From Methanobacteriota archaeon (lineage in GTDB: Archaea > Thermoplasmatota > Poseidoniia > MGIII > CG-Epi1), in assembly GCA_029977605.1 (NCBI GenBank), contig JAPOKN010000005.1:1-33490 (forward strand): 33,490 nt of DNA. Reading direction: 5' to 3'. The translations under genes were made by a program, and so were the position numbers. The notes below the pieces were generated by a model. It did no database searches. It had not been told where the DNA came from and saw nothing but the letters and a program-made list of their open reading frames with translations. Each line of letters starts with the position of its first letter. Position 1 is the stretch's first letter. Shown one piece after another: positions 9,404 to 19,381 of this stretch.

Positions 9404-10180
9404 ATGAAAGTAACTTTTTTAGGTGTTGGAGAAGCTTTCGATGAGAATAATACTCACACCTGTATTTTAGTAGAAGCCGCAGGAAGAAGAATGTTAGTAG
9501 ATTGTGGTGCAACTGCACCTCCTTCGGTATGGCACCAATCAAAAAGACCTGATTATCTAGACGGTATATTTATTTCACATTTCCATGCCGATCATGTATT
9601 TGGATTGCCTGCACTTATGATGAGAATGTGGGAAGATGGCAGAACAAGACCATTTTACCTATTTGGACCTGTTGGAACACAAAGAAACGTTGAAAGATTA
9701 ATGGAAGTTGCATATCATGGAATGGTTGCCAACCTACCATTTACACTAAGATTCAGAGAGTTACAAAGATCTCACAGGTGGGATGACTGGAATCTAAGAG
9801 TTGTTAACACAAGACACACTGTTCAAAATTTAGGATTAAGATTAGAAGCTGGAAGTCCAACTAAAGTTTTCTGCTATTCTGGCGACGGAATGTTTACACC
9901 TACAGCTTCAAAACTTTACACAAATGCTGATCTGTTGGTACACGAAGCATACACTAGTGACGGAACTGTAAAAAATCCAAGAGGTGAAACTGTAACTATA
10001 GGAACAAAGACACATTGCTCTCTTCAGCAACTAGAAAGACTAGATGACATGGCTCGTCCAAAAAAGATGGCACTAATACATTTAAACAGAAAACTTCGAG
10101 CAGAAAAGAAAGATATTCTAAAGAAGTACAGGCAAAGAAGATGGATTATGCCTGACGCTGGCGAAGTTATCGAATTGTAA
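9404..10180 (+). CDS. MBL-fold metallohydrolase, ribonuclease Z-like
   Basis: FISHFHADHVFGLPAL (HxHxDH), CYSGDG; GGAGG upstream of the ATG. Confidence 0.8.
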   Translation: MKVTFLGVGEAFDENNTHTCILVEAAGRRMLVDCGATAPPSVWHQSKRPDYLDGIFISHFHADHVFGLPALMMRMWEDGRTRPFYLFGPVGTQRNVERLMEVAYHGMVANLPFTLRFRELQRSHRWDDWNLRVVNTRHTVQNLGLRLEAGSPTKVFCYSGDGMFTPTASKLYTNADLLVHEAYTSDGTVKNPRGETVTIGTKTHCSLQQLERLDDMARPKKMALIHLNRKLRAEKKDILKKYRQRRWIMPDAGEVIEL

Positions 10181-10578
10181 TGCATAAATTAGTCCAAATT
10201 GTAAGATTTGAATCTGCAAGGAAATTACCGAAAGTTCCAGAAGGCCACCCTTGTGGAAACGTTTATGGTTTAGCATTTAAACTAGAAGTACATGTCGAAG
10301 GTAAAGTTAATCCTGAAACTGGTTTCGTAATAGATTTTGGACATATTGAATCTGCAATTAAACCAACATACGACTTAGTTGATCACAATTACTTGAATGA
10401 TATCAAAGGGCTTGAGAATCCTACCAGCGAAGTTCTAATTGAATGGATTTGGAATAATTTGTATAAACATTTTAAAAATGAATGGAATTTTGATGAAAAT
10501 CAAAATAAAATTTGCAACTTAGTGAAATTAGTTTTATGGGAAAATGAAGTTTCAAGAGTAGAATTTAAAGGGAACTAA
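10180..10578 (+). CDS. QueD/6-pyruvoyl-tetrahydropterin synthase homolog lacking the canonical zinc ligands
   Basis: [22 protein letters not shown]...[44 protein letters not shown] aligns closely with bacterial QueD; start overlaps the preceding stop. Confidence 0.85.
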   Translation: MHKLVQIVRFESARKLPKVPEGHPCGNVYGLAFKLEVHVEGKVNPETGFVIDFGHIESAIKPTYDLVDHNYLNDIKGLENPTSEVLIEWIWNNLYKHFKNEWNFDENQNKICNLVKLVLWENEVSRVEFKGN

Positions 10579-13500
10579 TACTTTCGTCTAATTTGTGAGA
10601 TTGTTGCAACAAGTAAAGTTGTTACTAAGAAACTAAGAGAACTCAAGGTACTTTCATCTGAATCAAATGATTCAACAGACAAAGAAACTGAGATTTGTAT
10701 TGACTGCTCTGAATATTCTCCTTGAGAATCTTCAACTCTTAAAGTTATGATATGAGTGCCTTGGGAAAGAATAGCTTCCCCCATAATGGCCGAAGTTCGC
10801 AATATCTCTCCATCTAAACTGCTATACCAAATAAAATTAATTGAGTCACCATCGGAATCACTTGACCCTTGAGCTGAAAACTGAATTAATTCATCATTTC
10901 TAAATTCATCACCAGACTTTGGTGAAAATATTTGAGCTACTGGTGGATTATTCACGGGTTCCTCTTTAACTTCAATAAGAATTGAATCACCTGCAGAAGA
11001 ACGAGCACCTTCATCGTCTTCGACATTTAAAATTACTTCAAACTGACCTGACTTTTCAAAATAGTATTCTACCCAGGAAGACTCCTTCCAATCGGTTTGC
11101 CTCCCATCACCAAAACTAAATTGGTATTTGATAACTTCTGAATCATCTGTAGAACCATTACCAGAAAAAATAATATTTTCACCAACATAAACCTCGTTCA
11201 AATTTGAAGTTAAGTAGGCCGTAGGTCTGCGGTTTGACCCCTCGTTTGTCACCTCAACATCTATGGAAAATATTGATGAATAATTAAATCCGTCAAAGGA
11301 TCTAGCTTGGACTGTATATCTGCCATTCAAATCATTACTTGAATTCCATGACCAAAACCAATTTTCAAAACCATTAGCCCTCTCCCAGTCATTGGGCAGC
11401 AACCTTACTTCAACATATTCCAAATTAACATTGTCACTTGCGCTTCCTTTAACAACAACTATTTCGGATACTATTTCATTTTGATCTGGTTCAGTTATGA
11501 AAACTAGAGGCGGTTGCATATCAACAAATTCTGAAACCGAAACGTCTAATGAAAAATAATTATTTGATTCATCCTGATCCTGAGGGACAACGGAGATTAT
11601 TTCAATTGATAACTCATGGTTACCTTTAACAGCGATCCACTCTGCCTGAACATTAAATGCCTCATCCGAATTCAACCTATCTTCAACCATTATGGATTCG
11701 AATAATTCATCGTCGTTGTAAAAATTAAGCTGATATTCACGAGCAGGACCTGGCCCCTGATTAACAACTCGAGCAGTTAAAGGAATAGTTTGGTCCTCAA
11801 GGATATCTTCTGAAATAACTACCTCTTCAATGAAAAGGTCAGGAAGATCTGTAAATGAGGCTATAGTGAAATTCTTAGTGTCACCAAACATATCGTTTAT
11901 CGAATAAAAAACTGTCAAAGGGATAGCCTCGTTGAAATCCGGAGCTGTTATGTCAAACTGAAAGCTTGGAAAGCTGTCTACAGAAGATCCTGCTGATACA
12001 GAACCTGTAAAGTTGAAATTAGCTTCCAAAATCCACTTACCATTTTGTTCGTAAACTGAATTCATACTACTTTCGGCATTAATGCCTGAACCTTCACCTG
12101 AGCTAAGCAAGAAGGTATTCGGTTTTGGCCAATCGCTAGAATATGTAGCTACTATTTTGACATTATCAGGTAAATCACTTCCCTCGATAAAATTATTGAT
12201 AGTACCTCCGTCTTTGCCGCGATTTGTATGTTCTGTTTTAGTATAGGTCATAGAGGCTTCAAATGTCTCACTCGTTTCAGATTGAATGCCTGTATTTCCG
12301 ATAAGATCTACATCTTTTAGATTTATAGATCGTGAAACTGCACCAATTAAATCTACAGTGCCCCATCCATAACAGTTGTTAGGTGAGAATATTTCTCCAC
12401 AATCCACATCTAATGGGACCTTATGATCACTGGTTTCTCTTAGAATCTGCTTCACATAGTCTGTACTTGAAGTAGGACTAACATTTGGGTTTGCTTGAAG
12501 CATAAGAGCTGCTACACCTGCAACATGAGGCGTAGCCATCGAAGTGCCTGAGTATGATACATATCCATCGCCCGAACCTGCTTGGGCTGACATTATAGCT
12601 CCGCCGGGTGCCATAACATCTGGTTTCAAACGACCATCGCCTGTAGGTCCTCTACTAGAGTAAATCTCTCTTGAATGGTCATCATTAACAGAACCCACTG
12701 TAATGGCCTTAACACTATCTCCAGGATAAGATACTGAAGCGGGGTGAGCTGCCAAACCTAAGTTACCATTTCCTATGGCAACCACTGTAACAATGCCTGC
12801 ATCTACAGCAACATCTAGTGCTTGGGATATTGACGAACTACCTGTGTTAGTTGCTCCTGGAATTACAACCGGACCACCTAATGAAAGAGACATTACATCA
12901 ATCGAAAATCTATCTTTATTTTGAATTGTCCAGTCGACTGCGCGGAGTAAATCACCCTCATCTCCTGAACCTCCGTCTAAAGCTATAACTCCGACAAGCT
13001 TAGCTTGAGGTGCAACGCCTGCATACTGCCCACTAGAACCGCCAGTTCCTGCGGCAATCCCTGCACAATGAGTTCCATGACTTCCAGAATCGTGAGGCTG
13101 CTCATCAGGATATTCTTGGTCTGTATTTGCATTGTAAAAACCAAGCATACCATTAGAATCAATCGCAATCTTAGGATCATAAGTCGAGGAAATGTCATCT
13201 AAATCATCCAATGATTCATGATCAAAATCAACTCCTGTATCCAATATAGCTATTGTTGTATCTTCACCTCTGAAACCAAAATCATCCCAAATTTGACTAG
13301 TTCCTATTGATTCAACGCTGTTATCAAGTGTAGGGTAAAATAGAACATTCGCTTCTAACCATTCCAAATTAGGTAAATAGACTACATCCGGAACTTTTTC
13401 AACATCGATAATAAATCCAAATGTATCAAATCTGTCAAAACTAGAAGTGATAACACCTCCAAGATTTTCTATAAAGCCATGATGGCTTTCATCTAAATGT

Positions 13501-13733
13501 GAGACTCTAGCAAATAAATCAATTTTACCTTCAGGAGATTCTACTAAGCCCAATTCTTCAGACAAAGAAATATCATTGTAAACAATTTCTAACCTATCGT
13601 CAACTAAATGAACATGAGTCATTGGAATAGGTTGAAACTCTTCAGATGGCTGAGCAAATGGAAGAAGTAAATTTAATAAAAAAATCAGCAAAATTGTTTG
13701 TGTTATGACTCTGGACAAGGTTTGGTTATTCAT
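10575..13733 (-). CDS. Secreted subtilisin-like S8 serine protease with CARDB, Ig-like and two PKD domains and C-terminal TM anchor
   Basis: Catalytic blocks [46 protein letters not shown]; signal peptide; C-terminal [20 protein letters not shown]. Confidence 0.95.
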   Translation of the reverse strand: MNNQTLSRVITQTILLIFLLNLLLPFAQPSEEFQPIPMTHVHLVDDRLEIVYNDISLSEELGLVESPEGKIDLFARVSHLDESHHGFIENLGGVITSSFDRFDTFGFIIDVEKVPDVVYLPNLEWLEANVLFYPTLDNSVESIGTSQIWDDFGFRGEDTTIAILDTGVDFDHESLDDLDDISSTYDPKIAIDSNGMLGFYNANTDQEYPDEQPHDSGSHGTHCAGIAAGTGGSSGQYAGVAPQAKLVGVIALDGGSGDEGDLLRAVDWTIQNKDRFSIDVMSLSLGGPVVIPGATNTGSSSISQALDVAVDAGIVTVVAIGNGNLGLAAHPASVSYPGDSVKAITVGSVNDDHSREIYSSRGPTGDGRLKPDVMAPGGAIMSAQAGSGDGYVSYSGTSMATPHVAGVAALMLQANPNVSPTSSTDYVKQILRETSDHKVPLDVDCGEIFSPNNCYGWGTVDLIGAVSRSINLKDVDLIGNTGIQSETSETFEASMTYTKTEHTNRGKDGGTINNFIEGSDLPDNVKIVATYSSDWPKPNTFLLSSGEGSGINAESSMNSVYEQNGKWILEANFNFTGSVSAGSSVDSFPSFQFDITAPDFNEAIPLTVFYSINDMFGDTKNFTIASFTDLPDLFIEEVVISEDILEDQTIPLTARVVNQGPGPAREYQLNFYNDDELFESIMVEDRLNSDEAFNVQAEWIAVKGNHELSIEIISVVPQDQDESNNYFSLDVSVSEFVDMQPPLVFITEPDQNEIVSEIVVVKGSASDNVNLEYVEVRLLPNDWERANGFENWFWSWNSSNDLNGRYTVQARSFDGFNYSSIFSIDVEVTNEGSNRRPTAYLTSNLNEVYVGENIIFSGNGSTDDSEVIKYQFSFGDGRQTDWKESSWVEYYFEKSGQFEVILNVEDDEGARSSAGDSILIEVKEEPVNNPPVAQIFSPKSGDEFRNDELIQFSAQGSSDSDGDSINFIWYSSLDGEILRTSAIMGEAILSQGTHIITLRVEDSQGEYSEQSIQISVSLSVESFDSDESTLSSLSFLVTTLLVATISQIRRKY

Positions 13734-13750
13734 TAACCATTAAAAGAATA

Positions 13751-13826
13751 TGGCGCCCAGGCTGGGATTCGAACCCAGGTTTGAAGCTCCGCAAGCTTCC
13801 GTGATTCCAAGCTACACTATCCGGGC
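13751..13826 (-). tRNA. tRNA-Arg (anticodon GCG), CCA encoded
   Basis: Reverse complement GCCCGGATAGTGTAGCTTGGAATCACGGAAGCTTGCGGAGCTTCAAACCTGGGTTCGAATCCCAGCCTGGGCGCCA folds as a cloverleaf. Anticodon stem GAAGC/GCTTC, loop TTGCGGA, T arm CTGGG-TTCGAAT-CCCAG; one A-C mismatch at the base of the acceptor stem. Confidence 0.93.
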
Positions 13827-13903
13827 GCAGATTCCTAAAAACAGCCTTTCTTAAAGACATCATATCAACATACTTCTTATATCCATACCTCTTTTAAAAA
13901 ATT

Positions 13904-14365
13904 ATGAGTCAAGTGACTATAATCATGGGATCTGCAAGTGACAAGCCTACAGCTAAAAAAGCTGAAAAAATTTTAGACAAATTTAATATCACATTTGAAA
14001 CATTTGTGGCTTCTGCACATCGAACACCAGCAAGAGTTGTTGATGTCATCGAAGAGTCTGAAGCTGACGTTTTCATTGCACTAGCTGGACTTTCTGCTGC
14101 ACTTCCTGGAGTAGTGGCTGCGCATACACTAAAACCAGTCGTAGGGGTGCCTTGTGCATCATCGAGCTCCCCTGCAAATTTGGATTCATTACTATCTGTT
14201 GTTCAAATGCCTCCTGGAGTTCCGGTAGCTGGAGTTGGAATCGGCCGTGGTGAAAATGCAGCCTTACTCGCAGCTAGAATACTAGGTATTTCTAACAATG
14301 ATGTCGATAAAATGTTAATCAGTTATCGCAAGGAACTAGAACAAAAAACAATAGATTCAAATTAA
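13904..14365 (+). CDS. purE: N5-carboxyaminoimidazole ribonucleotide mutase / PurE family
   Basis: IIMGSASDKPTAKKA, ASAHRTPARV, LDSLLSVVQMPPGVPVAGVGIG, NAALLAARILG. Confidence 0.93.
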   Translation: MSQVTIIMGSASDKPTAKKAEKILDKFNITFETFVASAHRTPARVVDVIEESEADVFIALAGLSAALPGVVAAHTLKPVVGVPCASSSSPANLDSLLSVVQMPPGVPVAGVGIGRGENAALLAARILGISNNDVDKMLISYRKELEQKTIDSN

Positions 14366-14700
14366 ATTTTAAAGCGATATATCATACCGCATTCTAAGCA
14401 ACTAATCGAACGCCAGCCTTTTTTAGAAATTCGGAAGCGACTATTATCTGAATTAAATTTAGAATTACAGCTGCGACAAAATTTAATTTTGTGTGAACTT
14501 GGTAATCGTTGATTATACCTTTTCCCTATAAGTTTAACGAAGTTAATGCATTTTTTAGGGTTAATCTGTGTAACAAAATTTTTTGAATCAAGTAGTAGAA
14601 ACAATTTGTTAATCCTATCTCTGGCAAGCTTCTCCTGGAATTTTGGGCGCCTGCTGCGCTTTCGAGACATAGAACACCTATTAGGTCCTTTTTTTAACAC
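14362..14700 (-). CDS. rnp4: RNase P protein component 4 (Rpp21/Rpr2 family)
   Basis: Zinc-ribbon FCRSCNSKFNSDNSRFRISKKGWRSISCLECGMIYRFKI preceded by a basic helical N-terminus. Confidence 0.85.
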   Translation of the reverse strand: MLKKGPNRCSMSRKRSRRPKFQEKLARDRINKLFLLLDSKNFVTQINPKKCINFVKLIGKRYNQRLPSSHKIKFCRSCNSKFNSDNSRFRISKKGWRSISCLECGMIYRFKI

Positions 14701-14722
14701 CCTCCTTTAACTAAAATAGAAA

Positions 14723-15445
14723 ATGTTAGATGATTACTTAAGCTGGGATACGCCATGGGAACTCTACTTTCACGCACTAATATTCATTCCAATTATACAA
14801 AGACTAATTTTCTTGGGAGAACCTGCATTAAAAGCAATTCAGATTCATGGGCACCACTTGAGATGGATTTTTGAAAGACTAAGAGAAATTCCAAGAGGTT
14901 ATTCTATAGCCGCAAAATTTACCGTGGGACTATTAGTTCCGGCAACAATTGCAATATTGAGATTTATTATTTTTGAACCTGAAGATGGAGTTGTAGAATT
15001 TTTTGATTTAACGTTAACTCCTCCAAACTGGGAACAAACGCCTCCATGGCAAATATGGCTAATGATTTTATTTTTTGTAGGGCATACCTATCTTGACTGG
15101 AGAAGAGTATGGGATACAAGAAATTTAGCTGTTAAGCTGATAAGTGTTGACGTTCAAAAGTATAGGCCCATGGTTGATAGAATGCTCCAAATGGGAGACT
15201 GGTTAAAGAATTCAAGAGACAAAGGTAATGAGGCATTGCCTCACGAAAGAGTCGCAAAGTTTGTTGGGTTTTTTGCAGGTAAAGTTGTAGATACCACAAA
15301 TACGGTAGTAGACAAAGTCATGGAGATGCCAAACAATTATGCTGGAAGATGGATGGTTGTAAATGTTGCATTTGGCATGGCATTTCATTTAATGCCAATT
15401 GCATTCATGTTCTTCTTAACAACAACATACGAGTGGAATCTATAA
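14723..15445 (+). CDS. Uncharacterised multi-pass membrane protein
   Basis: 240 aa ORF with several hydrophobic segments (LIFIPIIQRLIFL, GLLVPATIAILRFII, IWLMILFFVGH, NVAFGMAFHLMPIAFMFFL); no family recognised. Confidence 0.75.
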   Translation: MLDDYLSWDTPWELYFHALIFIPIIQRLIFLGEPALKAIQIHGHHLRWIFERLREIPRGYSIAAKFTVGLLVPATIAILRFIIFEPEDGVVEFFDLTLTPPNWEQTPPWQIWLMILFFVGHTYLDWRRVWDTRNLAVKLISVDVQKYRPMVDRMLQMGDWLKNSRDKGNEALPHERVAKFVGFFAGKVVDTTNTVVDKVMEMPNNYAGRWMVVNVAFGMAFHLMPIAFMFFLTTTYEWNL

Positions 15446-16000
15446 ACTCGAAATAATTCTGTTTACTTGTGCTTCCAAATCCTCAAGAGTTCCACTATTA
15501 TCTATATTATAATCTGCCATTTCCATTGTTTTAGATAATTGCTGTTTATTTGGATCGTCATTATTTTCTTCTTTCTTCTCCTGCTCTACAAATTTCTCCC
15601 AAGAATCGGTATCTCCAATTCTGCCTCTAGAGCAAAGCCTATCATATCTTAGTCTTGCATCTGCATCAACTGAAATCAAGAAAAAACTACGTAACTGAGT
15701 CTCTTTCCTCAAGGAAATGACCTCAAGTGGATTTCTAATTGAGTCTACAATATGATTATTTTCAGAATTTAACTTAGGCATTAATTTATCTGCTAAGACA
15801 CCAGGACCTCCTTTTTCTCTAAGCTTATTTCCTATCTCAATTAAGTTTTCACGTGTCTCTTCCTTTTTTAATGCTTTTAGCTCATCCCTAAGTGAATCTG
15901 ATAAAGAGTGATATATGAATTTCTTTTTCTTCAATATTTCAGCCACAGTTCCTTTACCCGAGGCATTCTTTCCAGTAAGACCAAATACTATTGATTTCAA
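15440..16000 (-). CDS. P-loop dephospho-CoA kinase/nucleotide kinase-like protein (AAA_18/UPF0200-like)
   Basis: SIVFGLTGKNASGKGTVAEIL Walker A, DSIRNPLEV. I prefer the internal TTG at 16000 (MKSIVFGLTGK) because it removes the 32-nt overlap of the track start (16039) with the upstream gene. Confidence 0.75.
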   Translation of the reverse strand: MKSIVFGLTGKNASGKGTVAEILKKKKFIYHSLSDSLRDELKALKKEETRENLIEIGNKLREKGGPGVLADKLMPKLNSENNHIVDSIRNPLEVISLRKETQLRSFFLISVDADARLRYDRLCSRGRIGDTDSWEKFVEQEKKEENNDDPNKQQLSKTMEMADYNIDNSGTLEDLEAQVNRIISSL

Positions 16001-16007
16001 AATATCC

Positions 16008-17711
16008 TCAGAAATCTGAGCCCTCTCTATATTCACCAAAAACGCCTCTCAAAACATCGCACATTTCACCAAGAGTCGCTTTGGCTTTTGCAGCTTCAAT
16101 AAAATGGGGCATAAGGTTTTCATCGCCCTCTGCAGCTTTCTCAATTGCTCTAAGACTAGCTGAATGCCTACTCTTGTCTCTATTAGAACGAAGATCTTTC
16201 AACCTCTTGCATTGCCTTTCAAAACCCTCAGGATCCATTTCCAAAATGGGTATCTCTACCGGCTCGTCTGAGGTAAATTCATTAACTCCAACAACTATTC
16301 TTTCATCATTGTCTATTTCTTGTTGATATTTATATGCTGCAGCTGCAATTTCTTTTTGGAAAAAACCTTTCTCTATTGCTGGAACTACGCCACCCAGAGA
16401 GTCTATTCGATCAAAGTATTCTCTAGCCTGCCTCTCCATATCATCTGTTAACCATTCTAAGTAGTAGCTTCCTCCCAAAGGATCAGCTACGTTAGCTACA
16501 CCGGACTCATGTGCTATAATTTGCTGAGTTCTTAAAGCAATTTGAACAGCTTTTTCTGAGGGTAGAGCAAGAGCTTCATCCATTGAATCTGTATGCAACG
16601 ATTGAGTACCTCCCAATACACCTGCCATTGCTTGAATAGCTACTCGAACTATATTAATTTCAGGTTGTTGAGCTGTCAAACTACAGCCTGCGGTTTGTGT
16701 ATGGAATCTAAGTGTTAAACTTCGTGGGTCTTTAGCTCCATATTTGTATTTCATATCCCGAGCCCAAATCCTTCTGGCTGCCCTATATTTTGCTATTTCT
16801 TCAAAAAAGTCATTATGGGCATTAAAAAAGAAACTGAATCTAGGTGCAAAATCATCAATGTTCAAGCCTCTTTCAATTGCCCAATCAGCATAAGCGTAAC
16901 CGTCTGCTAAAGTAAAAGCTAGTTCTTGAACTGCTGTTGAACCTGCTTCTCTAATATGATATCCAGAAATTGATATGGTATTCCACTTAGGCATGTTTTT
17001 AGTCCCATATTCAACTGTATCTGTGACTAATCTCATAGAGGGATTAGGTGGGAAAATATACTCTTTCTGTGCGATGTATTCCTTAAGAATATCGTTTTGA
17101 ATTGTACCTCCAAGATTAGACTTAGGAATACCTCTATTTTCTGCATTAGCAATGTACATAGCCCATGTCATCGCCGCTGGCGAATTAATCGTCATTGAGG
17201 TAGTAACCTTGTCAAGCGGAATATCTTTAAACAAAATAGACATGTCTTCAATGCTACTAACTCCTACGCCACACTCACCAAATTCTCCTGCAGCCATAGG
17301 AGAATCACTATCATATCCATAAAGAGTCGGTAAATCAAAAGCCGTACTCAAACCTGCGTTACCTTGCTCTAATAAGTACTTGAATCTCTCGTTTGTCTCC
17401 TCAGCAGACCCAAATCCTGCAAACATTCGCATGGTCCATAGACGGCCACGGTACATTGTTGAGTGGATACCTCGAGTATATGGAAATTGACCTGGAAAAG
17501 AAATATCATTCTCAAAATCAATACCTGAATTATCTAATGGAGTGTATAATCTATCTACATTTTGACTAGAAGTCGTCATAAATTTTTTATTTCTTTCGGG
17601 ATGCTTAGCAAGAGCAGGTTCTAAGACTTCTTTAACCCATTTATCATGAGCTCTTTTGTAATCAGAATCATTTTCGTTTAGATTTGTAGAAGCCTCTTCA
17701 TCCTTTGGCAT
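16008..17711 (-). CDS. mcmA1: Methylmalonyl-CoA mutase large-subunit catalytic domain (no B12 domain)
   Basis: PFTRGIH-type [83 protein letters not shown]. Confidence 0.95.
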   Translation of the reverse strand: MPKDEEASTNLNENDSDYKRAHDKWVKEVLEPALAKHPERNKKFMTTSSQNVDRLYTPLDNSGIDFENDISFPGQFPYTRGIHSTMYRGRLWTMRMFAGFGSAEETNERFKYLLEQGNAGLSTAFDLPTLYGYDSDSPMAAGEFGECGVGVSSIEDMSILFKDIPLDKVTTSMTINSPAAMTWAMYIANAENRGIPKSNLGGTIQNDILKEYIAQKEYIFPPNPSMRLVTDTVEYGTKNMPKWNTISISGYHIREAGSTAVQELAFTLADGYAYADWAIERGLNIDDFAPRFSFFFNAHNDFFEEIAKYRAARRIWARDMKYKYGAKDPRSLTLRFHTQTAGCSLTAQQPEINIVRVAIQAMAGVLGGTQSLHTDSMDEALALPSEKAVQIALRTQQIIAHESGVANVADPLGGSYYLEWLTDDMERQAREYFDRIDSLGGVVPAIEKGFFQKEIAAAAYKYQQEIDNDERIVVGVNEFTSDEPVEIPILEMDPEGFERQCKRLKDLRSNRDKSRHSASLRAIEKAAEGDENLMPHFIEAAKAKATLGEMCDVLRGVFGEYREGSDF

Positions 17712-17741
17712 TAATTGCGATTATATCCAGTAAATAAGGGT

Positions 17742-17750
17742 TTACCGTAA
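17742..17750. promoter_or_regulatory. Candidate operator TTACCGTAA between mcmA1 and rnpB
   Basis: 9-bp palindrome of the TTACNGTAA form, 31 bp upstream of the mcmA1 start. Confidence 0.3.
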
Positions 17751-17758
17751 CAGTGAAC

Positions 17759-17766
17759 TATATATT
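17759..17766 (+). promoter_or_regulatory. Putative TATA box for rnpB
   Basis: TATATATT ~20-25 nt upstream of the predicted rnpB 5' end. Confidence 0.55.
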
Positions 17767-17784
17767 CTAAGCATCACTAAATGG

Positions 17785-18082
17785 ATGTCAGGAGATGGAG
17801 GGCGACCGACGGCCTTAGGCTGAGGAAAGTCCCCTCTCCATGAGCAAGGCAGCCGCAAGGAATCTGAGAAGATTGGCAATGCAACAGAAACGACACAGCC
17901 CCACTATAGGGATGATCGTCAAGGACGTGACGTCAGTGGAGGATTTGATGAAACGAGTACCCCTGCCGGAGCAATTCCAAGTAACCGCTTAGACCTGCTC
18001 GGGAGCGGTAGGTAGGATGCGAAGCTAAATGTCGCCAACCTTTTAGGTTAACAGAAAGGGGCTTACTCCCATCACCTGACAT
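17785..18082 (+). ncRNA. rnpB: RNase P RNA
   Basis: CR-I GAGGAAAGTCC (17822-17832), CAGAAACGACACAGCC, GCCGGAGCAATTCCAAGTA, ACAGAAAGGGGCTTAC; terminal P1 helix ATGTCAGG...CCTGACAT plus GATGG/CCATC. Confidence 0.95.
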
Positions 18083-18130
18083 AAAACATACATTAGTTTT
18101 AAATAACGAATTCGTAAGCCGCGAAATATC

Positions 18131-18271
18131 ATGGCAGCAGATTACACTGACGAACCAAGTTGCACGCAAAAAGGTACAGGATGGATTTCATTTGATACCA
18201 AACCTAAAACTAGAAGAGTAGTAAAGATAAAAAGAAAAATTAGAAAGATTAAAAAAAGTTTTTATAGTTAA
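18131..18271 (+). CDS. Small basic protein (46 aa) downstream of rnpB
   Basis: ATG..TAA: MAADYTDEPSCTQKGTGWISFDTKPKTRRVVKIKRKIRKIKKSFYS; TATA-like TTTTAAATAA ~30 nt upstream. Below the length cut-off of the ORF track. Confidence 0.5.
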   Translation: MAADYTDEPSCTQKGTGWISFDTKPKTRRVVKIKRKIRKIKKSFYS

Positions 18272-18608
18272 AAAAACTCAAGGATACTCCCAAAAAATCA
18301 AATAACACATCTTCCGCTGAACAAACACGTCCTTGAACAAAACTCTGATGTAATTCATCAAGACAAGCAATTGAAAAACCAAAAATAATAGTCATAAACA
18401 CAATTGCTTTTCGACTGGAAATTTCCCTTTCATGTAAAGAAAATTGAATCAATAACCCTAAAATAAAAAACTCTACCAAATGAAATATTTTATCTATACT
18501 AGAAAATCCAATATCCGAATCTGGAAGGTCATCATTAGGTGTATGACTAAGTATACTAATAATCAAAATATAAATAATTGTTAAATGGACGTATTTTAGT
18601 GTATACAC
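18249..18608 (-). CDS. VanZ-like membrane protein
   Basis: DKIFHLVEFFILGLLIQFSL and CLDELHQSFVQGRVCSAEDVLFDFLGV; GTG start overlapping the preceding stop. Confidence 0.88.
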   Translation of the reverse strand: MYTLKYVHLTIIYILIISILSHTPNDDLPDSDIGFSSIDKIFHLVEFFILGLLIQFSLHEREISSRKAIVFMTIIFGFSIACLDELHQSFVQGRVCSAEDVLFDFLGVSLSFFNYKNFF

Positions 18609-19342
18609 TACAACTTACCTTGTCTCATCAGATTTAAATCATCTAAATCATAAGAATCAAAATTATTTGGAGGCTCTCCGTCCAATTGATTGTAAAAATC
18701 CTGGCTTTCAACTGCCCAGTACATAACAGACTCTTCATTATTGGAATGGTGTGGATGTTCAGGATCTTCATGATCATGAGGCGATGTATATCCCATGTTA
18801 ACTAATCCCAGAAGATGACCATATTCATGAACTAAAACCGCTTTTTCAATATCCTGAGCTGATATAAATAAGAAGGCTGCGTCTTCAATTTTCTCTTGGA
18901 ACATAGCAAATGAAGAACCTTTGTAAGCTAAACCTAGCGTATTCTCATTGTCCTCAAATTCACCATTAAGATATAAGATGTGAATTACGAATTCGTCACC
19001 ACTCTTAAATTTTGTTCGTTGAGAGTCTTCTATATCTAATATTTCTTGAAGTGAATAACTATTATCAGTACTCCCAAAACTATCTTGACTTATAGTTACA
19101 GAATCTTTATCAGTGACTTCATTGATTCTCTGCCTAAGTAGGTCAATAGCTTCGGAACTAGGCTCATAACCTGAAACGTAGTCAATTTCGATATGTAATT
19201 TAGAATATTTACCGTCTTGAAGAATTTCATATCTACATTCCCCAACGCTATTTTCACATGATATTAATTCATCTTTAAGGCTGTCAAGACAACCCGATGA
19301 AACCAAAATCATTGATAACATAAGGAAAACTATACTTCGCAT
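18608..19342 (-). CDS. Lipoprotein with metzincin-like zinc metallopeptidase motif
   Basis: Lipobox MRSIVFLMLSMILVSSGC; HEYGHLLGLVN motif, His-rich PHDHEDPEHPHH, and SVMYW Met-turn candidate. Confidence 0.8.
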   Translation of the reverse strand: MRSIVFLMLSMILVSSGCLDSLKDELISCENSVGECRYEILQDGKYSKLHIEIDYVSGYEPSSEAIDLLRQRINEVTDKDSVTISQDSFGSTDNSYSLQEILDIEDSQRTKFKSGDEFVIHILYLNGEFEDNENTLGLAYKGSSFAMFQEKIEDAAFLFISAQDIEKAVLVHEYGHLLGLVNMGYTSPHDHEDPEHPHHSNNEESVMYWAVESQDFYNQLDGEPPNNFDSYDLDDLNLMRQGKL

Positions 19343-19381
19343 AATTAGGTATAAGACATACCCAATTAAAAAGTTATTAAC

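Noticed and set aside
13751-13826. Considered as tRNA-Gly because the D arm resembles archaeal tRNA-Gly
   Set aside because: Anticodon loop reads TTGCGGA, i.e. GCG (Arg), and D-loop carries A20 as in tRNA-Arg.
17933-18169. 78-aa minus-strand ORF
   Set aside because: Lies largely over the RNase P RNA; antisense artefact.
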